Origin: Notolepis coatsorum
Taxonomy: Eukaryota; Chordata; Actinopteri; Aulopiformes; Paralepididae
NCBI GenBank assembly: GCA_963971535.1
Contig: OZ020588.1
Location: 125,620,846 to 125,684,845, forward strand
Direction of reading: 5' to 3'
DNA: 64,000 nt
A model generated the notes under the pieces. That model saw only the letters and a program-made list of their open reading frames with translations. It made no database searches and had not been told where the DNA came from. This document shows, piece by piece, positions 31,624 through 42,212 of the stretch; position 1 is the stretch's first letter, and each line of letters opens with the position of its first letter. The translations under genes were made by a program, and so were the position numbers.

Positions 31624-32277
31624 TGAGGGTGCTTTCACACTAGGGACCCGGGGCGTTTGGCCGTTTCCAAAAGTTGTGTGGTGTACTGTGAATGCTGCGT
31701 TCTGTCCCCGGGAACGGATAACCGTTCCATGGCCGGGATCACTTGAAAAGGCATCCCCGGGCACTGAACGATTCAAGTGTGGACTGTACCAAAACACGGA
31801 AGAGGCTTGCTGTTACTAGTGCTTCTGTCTGAGTGGAGCTAACCTGCTTTCCCAGAATAGAGTTGTATTCATACTTACATTTTTTATATTAACGTTTGGG
31901 ATTGTGAGAGTCTGTAAACCTGCTCCAACGAGGGAAGCTGTGTTTAAATTGTGCTTACGTCCTTCTCTATTTTCAGAGGCTTCATAAAATATAATGTTCC
32001 CTCTCAATACCACCTTAACAGACTCCCATAATGTAGCATAAGAGACATCACCAGTATCATTAGTTTCCATAAAAGCAAAGAAGGGTTGAAGCGCCAGCTA
32101 TAGCGTGTTTGTGGCAGTGCCAGCTTTACCAACATCGGCATGTTGCTCCCTCAATTGTGCTCGGAAACAAAACGAGATTGGTAGTGTGAAATCTGGCCGG
32201 CGGGGGAGTGGGGAGGGGGGACTATCGTTCTCGGGAACGGAACGGAGGCAACCGTTCCTAATGTGAAAACGCCCTGA
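31624..32277. mobile_element. Non-autonomous DNA transposon with LINE-derived interior
   Basis: The left end GGGTGCTTTCACACTAGGGAC (31627) matches the inverted right end GGGCGTTTTCACATTAGGAAC (ending 32274). TGA stands at both sides (31624-31626, 32275-32277), a possible 3-bp duplication of the Harbinger type. GGAACGG motifs repeat inside both ends. The middle contains a minus-strand LINE fragment. No transposase. Confidence 0.55.
31830..32070 (-). pseudogene. L1/Tx1-type LINE ORF2 fragment
   Basis: The minus-strand frame 32070-31816 gives METNDTGDVSYATLWESVKV, then VLRGNIIFYEASENREGRK. This matches the connector between endonuclease and reverse transcriptase in L1/Tx1-group ORF2 (the N-D-T ... 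LWE-KV-LRG-II-Y block). It is only about 80 residues long and lies within the DNA transposon. Confidence 0.55.
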
Positions 32278-32337
32278 TATGACTGTTTCACAGTCATTAT
32301 TTCATAGTCGCGATGGATCTGCTCTACGTTGCCCTTA

Positions 32338-32627
32338 TATCGCCTATATTTAACAAAGTTCAATGTCACAAAAATCACACCAGGCCTAGCCTCATGCCAG
32401 ATAGAGAGAGTGACTGAAGTGACCAGCCATGTTTTAACAGGTGTGTGGTGATCCATGATTGGGTGATGGGTGATGGCTTCTGATTGGGTCTTGGAGTCTT
32501 GAAACCCATCCACCAATGGAAGGGCAGGCATAGCAGGGACCAATGGTGGAGGACGGGTTCCGGCTGGAGGGAGGAAACAAATGGAGAACAAGACACACTG
32601 GGGAAGCACATACATTGGGATGTAACA
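32338..32627 (-). repeat. 3' LTR of the Gmr1-like element (truncated)
   Basis: It matches the 5' LTR from TGTTACATCCC (32627) down to TTTGTTAAATAT near 32338, where similarity stops about 115 bp short of the LTR end seen at 37155. It keeps GGGTGATGGCTTCTGATTGGG intact and is therefore the empty site for the LINE inserted in the other LTR. Confidence 0.8.
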
Positions 32628-32832
32628 CCCCCACACATAAGACAAAATATATAACACATAACACCAACAAAACATGTTTTTAACAATGGATTCCCATCTC
32701 TGAGATAATATAAGATGTACTTCAAAGTAGAGAGCTATGAAAAAAAAACAAGCAGATGGTACAACAACCACTCGGGCCAACAACGAACGAGTCAACAACT
32801 AATAAGTTGAAAGCATGAGATTCCTATCTCCG

Positions 32833-33140
32833 AGATAGAGCATCCGCCAGCACATTCTCTGATCCCTTCTTATGCTTTATTTCGAGGTTATAATTTTGGA
32901 CTATGAGCACCCAACGCATGAGGCGCTGATTGTGGTTGTACATCCGCGACAGAAATAGCCAAAGTCTCCTTTTCAATAGTGGAATAGTTTAGTTGATGTT
33001 TGTAAAATTTTCGGGAAAAAGAACAAACCGGGTGACTGACACCATCGTGATCCTCCTGTAATAACACTCCAACAGCTCCCACCCCGCTGGCATCCACCTC
33101 CAGCTGGAACGGCAGGGAGAAATCTGGAGCAGAGACAACA
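32833..33140 (-). pseudogene. RNase H domain with internal deletion
   Basis: VDASGVGAVGVLLQEDHDG (first catalytic Asp block) and YSTIEKETLAIS are present at 33097-32960. The frame then jumps to MYNHNQRLMRW ... NVLADALSR, ending at a TAG near 32826. About 30 central residues, including a catalytic block, are missing, and a frameshift separates it from the reverse transcriptase. It would have degraded RNA in RNA:DNA hybrids. Confidence 0.75.
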
Positions 33141-34092
33141 GGGGAACTGCATAAGAGAGCTTTAACACCCTCAAATGCAAATTTCGGCCAAAGCCACGGT
33201 AATACCCAGCCACCCCACGGAATCTACGCAATTCCCGCCTAGTAGTAGGCACTGGAAAAGTTGTGATTGCAGATATTTTTGCATCCACCGGACACACTTG
33301 TCCTTGTCCTACCTGCTTACCAAGATAGGTAACCATAGCCTTGCTGAACTCACACTTGGCAAGGTTAAGGGTCAGGGAGGCTTCAGCTAAGCGGTCAAAG
33401 ACAGTTTGTAAGGTTGTCATGTGGTCATGCCAGTTGGTCGAATAGACAACCAGGTCATCGAGATAGGCATTACAATTTGGAACACCAGCCAGGACTAGGT
33501 TCACCAGTCGTTCACCATTACGCATTCCAAAAGGCATCACAGTATATTGCAAAAAATTGTCAGGAGTAACAAACGCAGAGATTTCCGAGGCACGGGGTTT
33601 CAAAGGGACCTGCCAGTAACCCTTTAACAAATCTAGTTTGCTAACATAGGTGGCAGATCCAAGGTTGTCAATACAATCTTCCATGCGGGGCAGTGGGAAG
33701 GAATCAGGCACGGTGACAGCATTTACCTTTTGGAAATCAGTACAAAATCTAGGAGTTTCATCTGATTTGGGAGCCAACAAGCAAGGTGAACTCCAGGGAC
33801 TGCAACTTGGCTTGGCTAAACCATGTTTCAACAAATAGTCAACCTCCTGTTGCATCATGGCTCTCTTGGTGATGTTAACACGGTAGGCATGTTGCTTGAT
33901 AGGCACAGCATTGTTAACATTAATAGCATGGGCCAATACAGAAGTACAGGAGGGAACATCACCAAACAGAGCCATGTAGGCCTGAATCAAAGTTGTGATG
34001 TCCTCTTGCTGCTCCTCAGGTAAGTGTGCTAAGTGAGTGGGCAGGTTCAATAACATCTCAGTGTTGGACAATCTAGCACACATCAGCTGCAT
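33140..34092 (-). pseudogene. Gmr1-like reverse transcriptase
   Basis: The frame 34092-32989 carries the Ty3-type polymerase: KHGLAKPSCSPWSSPCLLAPKS, FCTDFQKVNAVTVPDSFPLP, YVSKLDLLKGYWQVPLKP, VMPFGMRNG and the catalytic AYLDDLVVYS, then the GYYRGFGRN-type connection block. MPFGMRN is followed directly by ERLVN, so about six residues of that motif are deleted although YLDD is intact. The frame overlaps the integrase ORF by 20 bp in another phase, marking a frameshift at the junction. It enters RNase H in the wrong frame near 33140. Confidence 0.85.
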
Positions 34093-36079
34093 TGCGCAAC
34101 TCTAAGCCATCTACATCTTCACCACTAACGTTAGGAGAGTCCGGAACTATAGGAGTTGATGCAACAGCAGAGACGGCCAGTCCTGCTGTCTGGTCTGAGG
34201 TCTTCACCTGCAGACTATCTCTGGAGAAATATGGTTTAAGCATATTGACGTGGCAAACACAAGAGTGACATTTACGATCAGGGGTGCAAACTACATAGTC
34301 AGTATCACTTATTTTCTCTATTGCATAAGGTCCGGAAAAACGAGCGGAAATAGCAGAGCCATGGATATGTAACAGGACTAGAACCTTATCCCCTGGCTGG
34401 AAAGATTGAGAAACAGCTTTCTCGTCATAGTGCCGCTTTATAGTTCTCTGGGAAGAAGAGAGCGCTTCTTTTGCGAGAGAGCACGCCTGATGCAGTCGCT
34501 CTCGAAACTGGCTAACAAAATCAAGAACATTAGTGGGTGTGCTGGCACCCTTTGCCATGAACCGTTCTTTAAGAACTTTCAGAGGTCCTCTAACAGTGTG
34601 CCTGAAAACGAGCTTAGCAGGACTGAAACCAAGAGACTCCTGCATGGTCTCTCGTGCAGCAAATAGAACAAGGGGGACACCCTCATCCCAATCTTTCTCT
34701 GTGTCTAAGCAATATTTACGCAACATGGACTTTAATGTCTGATGCCAACGTTCTAGAGCCCCCTGAGTTTCAGGGTGGTAGGCACTGGACACTATATGTC
34801 GTATACCCAGGGACTGTAACACTTGCTCAAACAACCTAGACAGAAAGTTGGTGCCTTGGTCAGTCTGTACTACCTTAGGCAGTCCAAACATGGAGAAGAA
34901 CTTGGTCAAAGCCTTAATTATTACAGGCGCTGTAATTTTGCGAAGAGGTATAGCCTCAGGAAAACGGGTGGCAGTACACATTATTGTCAACAAAAACTGG
35001 TTGCTGGCTTTGGTCTTCGGCAACAGACCAACACAATCAACTATGACATGTTCAAATGGTTCACCGACCGCTGGTATAGGACAAAGGGGAGCAGGTGGAA
35101 TTACCTGGTTTGGCTTTCCAGTGATCTGACAAGTACTACAGGTATGACAGTACTGTGCTACATCAGACTTCAAACCGGACCAAAAGAAATGTTGAAGTAT
35201 TCTGTTGTATGTTTTAGTGACTCCCAAATGTCCAGACCAAGGGTGGTTATGGTCCAAGAATAGTACATGCTGACGATAAACTGCAGGGACAACAATCTGA
35301 TAGACAGTGCTCCAGTCTGGTTTCTGATCTGGTAGCCCTATCTCTGATTGCTCATGCTCTGCCTGTCTAGTAGCATGGGACCTCCATGTACGCATCAAAA
35401 CTCTTTCATCCACAAAATAAGAATGCAACTCTCTCCTCTGTTCTATTTCAAGAGAAGAGAAACATTTTGCAAGAGAAGGGTCAGCCTTCTGGGCAGTAAT
35501 TAGCATTTCACGAGTAACAGGTAACTTCAATGCATCGGAACTAGTTACAGTTGTCTGTGGGGATACCTTACTATGAGTCGGTGGTTTGTCAGCGGTGTCA
35601 GAAGTTGGAGCCAGCAACTCCTCCCTGACAAAAGCTGAAGCAAAAACAGAGTCAGACAAGTCAATTTCATCACCTCTCTTTTTCAATTGAGCCAGAGTGA
35701 CAACACTTGCAGAAAAAACCTCAGGGAAGTTCTGTGACAAGTCATCAGGCAGAGAATCTGTGTCTGGGTGATCCAACACTTCCAGCACAGCGTTCACATG
35801 GCCTCCAGCTAAATCATTTCCCATGATAAAGGAAATGCCTTTAACTGGCAAGGAGGGTCGCACCCCTATTTTAAAGAAACCAGTGACCAAATCAGATTGT
35901 ACATGAATACAGTGTAACAGGGCTGGCACAAAACCCATCTCAATACCTTGAACTAGGACACTAGAACCACAGGAAGATTTCTCAGACAGAGGTAGTACAT
36001 CAGAGAGGATAAAGGATTGTGAGGCTCCAGTATCTCGTAAGATCTGAACTGTACACTGATTTTTTTGATCCCCTGTCAA
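34073..36079 (-). CDS. Gmr1-like protease-integrase ORF (668 codons)
   Basis: Long intact frame. The retroviral-type aspartic protease has its DTGAS active site at residues 16-20. A linker follows to about 240. The integrase has a zinc module (H277/279, H284, C311, C314), the catalytic triad Asp348 (IVDCVG), Asp407 (QTDQGTNF) and Glu443 (GALERWHQ), then a GPY-type module near the end (FSGPYAIEKI). It would cleave the polyprotein and insert the cDNA. Integrase precedes polymerase, unlike standard Ty3 elements. The start codon is the first in the frame; in the live element it would be fused to gag or reached by frameshift. There is no host function. Confidence 0.85.
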   Translation of the reverse strand: MTGDQKNQCTVQILRDTGASQSFILSDVLPLSEKSSCGSSVLVQGIEMGFVPALLHCIHVQSDLVTGFFKIGVRPSLPVKGISFIMGNDLAGGHVNAVLEVLDHPDTDSLPDDLSQNFPEVFSASVVTLAQLKKRGDEIDLSDSVFASAFVREELLAPTSDTADKPPTHSKVSPQTTVTSSDALKLPVTREMLITAQKADPSLAKCFSSLEIEQRRELHSYFVDERVLMRTWRSHATRQAEHEQSEIGLPDQKPDWSTVYQIVVPAVYRQHVLFLDHNHPWSGHLGVTKTYNRILQHFFWSGLKSDVAQYCHTCSTCQITGKPNQVIPPAPLCPIPAVGEPFEHVIVDCVGLLPKTKASNQFLLTIMCTATRFPEAIPLRKITAPVIIKALTKFFSMFGLPKVVQTDQGTNFLSRLFEQVLQSLGIRHIVSSAYHPETQGALERWHQTLKSMLRKYCLDTEKDWDEGVPLVLFAARETMQESLGFSPAKLVFRHTVRGPLKVLKERFMAKGASTPTNVLDFVSQFRERLHQACSLAKEALSSSQRTIKRHYDEKAVSQSFQPGDKVLVLLHIHGSAISARFSGPYAIEKISDTDYVVCTPDRKCHSCVCHVNMLKPYFSRDSLQVKTSDQTAGLAVSAVASTPIVPDSPNVSGEDVDGLELRNAADVC

Positions 36080-36084
36080 GGAAA

Positions 36085-36405
36085 CTAAACCCTTGGAAAT
36101 AAATGGCCTGAAACAAGGGTCGAGAACATCCTGATCATCTGTCGATCAGAACCAGGTGCCATTTTAATCAGACCAACCCCTTTGGGTTGCTTAAAGTTCT
36201 GAGAGGACGGTTGCTGCTTACGTTTCAATGTTAAACACTCAGAAATAACATGACCAGATCTATGACAGTAGTAACATTCCCGCTCCTCTTTAGAGCGTGG
36301 AGGTGAAATTTTTGGTCGGGGGTGTGTGAATTCTGAATGGTTGGGGACAGAATGTTTCTGAGAGAAATCATGGGAGAGAAATGAGTCACGCCTATCCACA
36401 AACAC
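36085..36405 (-). pseudogene. Gag C-terminus with zinc knuckle
   Basis: The frame 36405-36085 contains CYYCHRSGHVISEC, a C-X2-C-X4-H-X4-C nucleocapsid knuckle that binds RNA. It is preceded by ...LTHKTVFVDRRDSFLS, the end of the capsid region in this group. It is cut off from upstream gag by frameshifts. Confidence 0.8.
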
Positions 36406-37065
36406 TGTTTTATGGGTTAGCGCAAACTCATCAGCTAATACAGCAGAGTGGACACTTTCTGCTCACTCAGGTAAATGACAATACGCTCTGGCAAACGATT
36501 CTTAAACTCTTCTAATAGAATGAGTTCTCTGAGAGAGATAAGATGAGGCCTTGCTTGCTGCATACCACTTATCAAAGAGAGTTCCCTTCTCTCTAGCAAA
36601 CTCTACAAAGGTCTGGTTGGCAGCTCTCTTGTGATTACGAAACCTCTTCGGGCACAAGCTCATATGCACGAAGGATGGCAGCCTTCACAGTATCATACAA
36701 TAAACTATCTTCTAGGGAAAGTGTTGAACAAACCTCTTGGGCTTTACCAGTCAATTTGCATTGAAGCAACAAAGGCCAGACCTCTTTTGGCCAGTGCAAT
36801 GAAGCAGCAATACGCTCAAACACATTAAAATAAGTATCAACTTCTGTCTCTCGGAACGGAGGCACCAAAGCAATATGTTTACTTATATCAAAAGTGTGTG
36901 ATGAATAAGCTGTGGAGGAGGACATACCAGGGCCTGGTGATGAGTCGACAGCGTAGCAGAGTTGGATTTACTCCTTAGGACTTCCAGCTCCAACCTCCGC
37001 AGTCTGAGCTCTTTTTCCACTTCATGCTCAAGCTCCATTCTACGAAGCTGATACTCCTACCCTTA
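36406..37065 (-). pseudogene. Gag capsid region, SCAN-like, frameshifted
   Basis: Pieces in different frames: YQLRRMELEHEVEKELRLRR (coiled coil, near 37050), FDISKHIALVPPFRETEVDT and FNVFERIAASLHWP (36925-36635), then FVEFAREKGTLFDKWYAASK and LRELILLEEFKNRLPERIVI near 36600-36470. The last block (LRELILLEEF-N-LPE-I-Y) is the capsid C-terminal segment from which the vertebrate SCAN domain is thought to derive. At least three frame changes inactivate it. Confidence 0.7.
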
Positions 37066-37664
37066 CCTAACCAAAACAGGAGAAAACCATATCCAAATGA
37101 AATGGCAGCTCACCCCATCTGTGCTTCCTGAAAAGAGAGAAAAACACATTAATGTTACATACCAGAATGGAAAACATATAACAAAACAATCTATAGCTAA
37201 CAATGCTCTCTCTGTGGCCATACACACACAAAGGCAATGCCACTAATACCAAGGCCAATAAACAAATGCAATATTTAACAAAGTTCAATGTCACAAAAAT
37301 CACACCAGACCTAGCCTCATGCCAGAGAGAGAGAGTGACTGAAGTGAGCAGCCATGTTTTAAGGTGTGTGGTGATCCATGATTGGGTGATGGGTGATGGC
37401 TTCTTGTATTTTATTTTTTTATTATTTTTTAAACAAACATATAAACAAACATGACAACACACGATAAGATATACAAGCATTAATTGTCAGGGCACATCCA
37501 ATGAGATCACCTTTTGGTTAGTTGTTTTATATAAGATATACCCATAATACCTGTTATCTAAAAAAAACAACCCTACACACATATGCTCAGCTCGAACCCC
37601 CCCCTCCCGGACCCCACCTTGAGAAGTACCTCCACTATCCCTCGCACCTAACCAGACACTACCA

Positions 37665-40030
37665 TTATAAGCTAGCTTTTATTCTCTCCACCACTTCTAA
37701 CCACATTGACATTTTGGATTCATTGAGACCCAGAATTCTTGCTGTAGATATTTCATGGTAAATTACATCGAGATATGTAAGAAACCAAACTTTACGGCAC
37801 ATTTTTTCCGGTTGAAACCAGCGTGATGCGATCAGCTTTTTGGCTACTGTGATACCCGATAAAACCAATCTCTTTAGCTGTGGATTCACTGCAAACTCAA
37901 AAACATCATTCAACAGCAATACCGAGGGGTGTACAGGTATATTCCAAGATACGAGTTTTGATATTTGTTGGGTCACATCTTTCCAGAATGCCTTAACTGG
38001 TGAGCAGTCCCAATACATGTGCATAAATGTCCCTTCGTCCCCATTTGTACATTGGGTGCATTTGGAATCTTGTTTGAGCCCCATTCGGCACAGTCTTATA
38101 GGAGTCAAGTATGTCCTGTGAATATAGTTAAGATTGATTTGTTGATGATCCGGGTTCCTTGATGTAAGTCGGACATTTGCCCAGGCTCCTTGCCAATCAA
38201 AGTCATTTTCCAGGTCTGGTATATCCCTCCTCCAGACAGAGTCAAGTTGGAGGGTTTCATACGAGGACGTTAGTAATTGATGATAAAATTCTGAAACAAA
38301 ACCTCTCGATGTCTCTCTTGAGTAGAAGAATTTGTGGTATCTGTGGTGTTCAATTGGTCTGTCTAATGGAACACCGTGAGACTTCAAACACAGCTCTAAC
38401 TGTTTGTGAAAAAGCCATGTGGACTTGGTGAGATTACATTTTTTGCGTATTTCTTTATCACTACAAAAACCCTGTTTGTTAAAAACATCCCCTAATGAGT
38501 GTATGCCTTGCTCTTCCCATATAGGGAATCTTATAGGTCGTTTTCCAATTAAGAGAGCATTGTTATTGAATAAGGGAGTATGATTGTGCCATTCTTGTGG
38601 GTTAGGATTTTTTTTTTGTGATTCACGTCATATCCGGATCGCATGAGTAATTATGGGGCCAAATTTTCGTTCACAGTGCTTGATTGGTAGTTTAGTGTAT
38701 ACTATGTCCTTCAGTCTATGTGGGGCTACTATGTTTTCTTCTATTTTTCTCCAGGATGCTAATGCTTGGGAGTCAAACCATGTTGTCAATGGACTTAATG
38801 AGTATGCCTTAAAATATAGGAAAAAATCTGGAAATGCCATGCCACCATCTGCTTTATTTCTCTGTGCGGTGGATCTTTTTATACGTGGTGGTTTGTTATT
38901 CCAAATAAATTTGTATGTGGAGGAGTGTAATCTTTTCCAGTAACCCTCTGGAGGGGGTAACGGTAGCATTGAACAGAAGAAGTTGATTTTAGGTAGTACA
39001 TCCATCTTAACTATTGATATCCGTGCTTGTACTGTGTTCTTAAGTTTTGCCCATCTATCAAGGTCGTCTTTGATTTTGTTTTGGATTTTTGTGTAGTTGT
39101 GCTTCACCGTTTGTCTTATGGTAGGGAATATTTCCACTCCCAAGCATCTGAAATGTTTTACCATCGGTATCTGTCCTGGGAGGGTTGTATCTTTTTTTGC
39201 AGGGGTGTTAAGTGGAAGGAAAGCCGACTTCGGCCAATTTATCTTAAATCCCGATAAATCACCAAAGTCCTCAATCAACTTGAGCAGATGAGGCAATGTG
39301 GTGTTGGGGTTTTTCATGAACAATATTACATCGTCCGCATATAAACAAATTTTTTGTTGTGTGCCCTTGATTACGATAGGTTCTATGGATTGGGATTGTC
39401 TTATATATTGTGCTAAAGGCTCTAATGATAGATTGAACAGTCCGGGACTAAGAGGACAACCCTGTCTGGCAGAGCGTGATACCGGAAATATTTCAGAGAT
39501 GATTGTGCCTGTTGTAATCATGGCCGATGGGTCTTTGTATAATACTTTAATCATATCGATGAATCCTTTTCCTAACCCCATCCTTTCTAGCACTGCCCAC
39601 AGATACGACCATTCCAGCCTGTCAAAGGCCTTCATAGCATCCAGGGACAGCATCGCCTTAGGTATGGTGTCCTCCTTGTCGGCATCAAGTACGTGCAGTA
39701 TACGTCTTATGTTCTCAGTGATCAGGCGGCCTCCTATGAAGCCAGTTTGGTCCGGGTGAACTAAAGACGTCATATGCTTTTGTAATCTGATGGCTAATAC
39801 CTTAGAGTACAGTTTGATATCTGTTCCGAGGAGGCTTACAGGTCTATAACTACCGCACTCGTTGGGGTCTTTGTCTTTTTTAAGGAGGACTGTTATGAGT
39901 GCAATATTGTCAATTTTATGGAAGTTCCCCTCCTTGACTGAGTATAAGATCATATTTAGTAATAAGGGGCCAATTATGTCCCAACAAGAAAGGTACATTT
40001 CTGATGGGAAACCGTCTCTTCCTGGAGCCT
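37665..40030 (-). pseudogene. L1/Tx1-type ORF2: reverse transcriptase and C-terminus
   Basis: The frame from 40030 downwards has KAPGRDGFPSEMY, CGSYRPVSLLGTDIKLYSKV, LSLDAMKAFDRLEWSYLW, SARQGCPLSPGLFNLSLEPL and catalytic ICLYADDVILFM, all intact reverse-transcriptase blocks. A TGA at 38627-38629 (after THAIRI) interrupts it; reading continues in the same frame through a poly-A stretch to the C-terminal CTQCTNGDEGTFMHMYWDC (CCHC-like block, L1 type) and ends at 37665. So the polymerase part is only one substitution from open. It would reverse-transcribe LINE RNA at the nicked target. Confidence 0.85.
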
Positions 40031-40811
40031 TCAAGTTCAAGTTCTCAAGTTCTTTAATAGTTGTCATACAGAAGTACAGAATACTTTCATACAAAATGCT
40101 TCTTACTGTTACGCTCCAGAGACTGTGCTAGACAAGATAGTATCAAATAACATAATAACATAATATAGCATGAATTTAGAAGAAGAAAATGAGGTCACAG
40201 TGTTCGGTATAGACATATGTACAATGTTCTGAGTTACCATATAATATACAATACACAATACTATGCAGTGTACTAATGTACAGTACTATCTAGTGCAAAG
40301 CAGAAATGGGATGAGGTACAATTTTAGGTACAATTTACAGTAAGGTGTACGAGTTGTAGTGCAATCCTTCATCCATAAATATAAAGTGTGGGGAGTGGGT
40401 GCTACAGTGTGTTTGTTTAAAGTGGGTGTGTGCTATAAGTGTGTGGAGTGGGTGCTACAGTGTGTTTGTTTAAAGTGAGTGTGTGCGTGTGGATGTGTGT
40501 GCTATGTGCGTTTGGTGGTTGTTGTTGTGTAGTGTTCATTCATTGTTCGTTTAGCAGCCTGATGGCCTGGGGATAGAAGCTTCTTCTGAGTCTTTCTGTG
40601 CTCGCCTTGAGACTCCTGTATCGCTTGCCTGACCGCAGCAGTTCAAAGAGGCAGTTGTTCGGGTGACTGGAGTCTTTAATGATTCTCTTAGCCTTGCCCT
40701 TGCAACGCTTGTAGTAAATGTTCTGGAGGGTGGGGAGCCCCCCTCCAATTGTGCGTTCGGCTGAACGTGTCACTCTTTGTAGTCTGCTTTGGTCTTGTGC
40801 AGTGCTATTCC
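40031..40811 (-). mobile_element. 5'-truncated LINE inserted in the L1/Tx1 ORF2
   Basis: The minus-strand frame 40773-40540 reads MTRSAERTIGGGLPTLQNIY, then YKRCKGKAKRIIKDSSHPNN and RRSFYPQAIRLLNEQ, the C-terminus of a fish LINE of a different clade. It is followed by a 3' untranslated region and a GAACTTGA-type repeated tail at 40031-40052. The outer sequence joins as MKSGK | APGRDG of the host ORF2. The duplication is short or ambiguous (CCTT). The same 3' end occurs at 6547-6639. Confidence 0.75.
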
Positions 40812-42212
40812 CTTACCACTTTTCATTGCGGTTATGGCCTTCTTGAGTTCCTCTAGTGTGATCGGTATTTCTAACTGTTTAGCGTCATCCTCTGAAAGTT
40901 TAGGGAGAATAATTTGATTAAGAAATGTGTCCATTTTGTTTTGATCGAAGGTCATTTCTGATTTATATAAGTCGGAGTAGAATACTTTGAATGTATCGTT
41001 TATTTTTACAGGATCTGTTACAAGTACTTGTTGTGCTCTAATGGTAGTTATATCTGCAAATGTTGCATTAATTCTTAATCGCATGGCTAATAGGTGGCTG
41101 GGTTTGGAACCATGGGAGTACTGCTGTTGTCTTGTGCTGCGTATTTGTATTTCCGATTGTTGTCTGTATATGGCATTGATCTCTATTTTTAGTACGTTAA
41201 CTTGATTTTCTAGTCGAGTTGAGTTGTTGTATTTCAGAGAATTAAATAACGTTGAGTAAAGCGTTTCCAGCTCATCCAGTTTTGTGCTTTGATTCTTGCG
41301 CATTTTGGAGGAAAAGCTATCCGTGAAGTCTTTGATCATTCCCTTTACCGACATCCATATTATTCTGGGGTCTTGCACCGAGTTTGCATTCTCCCGTTGG
41401 AATACTATAAGAGCTTCTTTGAGTTGTGTAATGAATTCCTTGTTGTTAAGCAGCAACGAGTTAAATCGCCATCTTGGGGCTCGGGAGGATAGTATACCAA
41501 ATGTACCTTTAAGGAGTAAATAACAGTGATCTGATAGTGCGTTGGGTATCATTTCCACTTCATAATTATCAAATAGTCTCTGTGATGCAAAGACATAATC
41601 TATTCTGGATAGTGTCTTATGTCTCGCAGATCGACAAGAGTACTTTCGGGTCGTGGGATTAAGTAACCGCCATAAGTCCTTTACACCTGTAATCTTTGAC
41701 CAATCCTTTAATGCCTTTGATGAATTCTTTTGTTCGCTGGAAAAGGCGAGGTAAGATTTGTCTATCCTTGGGTTCCAGATGGCATTAAAATCCACTCCTA
41801 TTATAAATGAGTAATCGGGAATGTCTAACATTGCATTGGTTAGTGTAGTGAAGAAATCTTCTTCGTACAAATTTGGGGCGTATACCGCTATCAACGCTAT
41901 TTTCCTGTTCTTATGTTCAATCTTAGCTATAGTTATCCGACCTTCTACATCAGACCATACTCCCTTTAGTACAATATTCAACTTACGTTTAACGACTATT
42001 GCTACACCCCGAGTTCTCGTACCAATAGAGGAGTGACTGATATTATGGTATATGTTGTCCGCTAATTTACCTATGTCTTTCCCTAGAATGTGTGTTTCGC
42101 TTAGCAGAGCAATGTCCACATGTTCTTTTTTCATCAGTGTGAGCACGCTTTTGCGTTTGAGTTGGTTATTTATTCCCCCGGTGTTCCATATCATTATATT
42201 CAAACTAGCCAT
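40812..42212 (-). pseudogene. L1/Tx1-type ORF2: endonuclease region
   Basis: The frame starts MASLNIMIWNTGGINNQLKR at 42212 and holds the apurinic-like endonuclease motifs: IALLSETHI (catalytic Glu), IIGVDFNAIWNP (D-N), LSRIDYVFAS and NALSDHCYLL (S-D-H). The connector runs to AITAMKSGK at about 40815, where the second LINE interrupts it. The listed frame runs on into the insert to 40770. The endonuclease nicks target DNA to prime reverse transcription. All key residues look present; ATG context and position suit the ORF2 start. Confidence 0.85.

Noticed and set aside
34073-34092. Programmed frameshift between Gmr1-like integrase and RT
   Set aside because: Overlap is only 20 bp without a clear slippery site, and the element has several other frameshifts in gag and RNase H.
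37155-37170. tRNA primer site for the Gmr1-like element
   Set aside because: The bases next to the LTR end (TTAATGTGTTTTTC on the minus strand) do not match a tRNA 3' end starting TGG.
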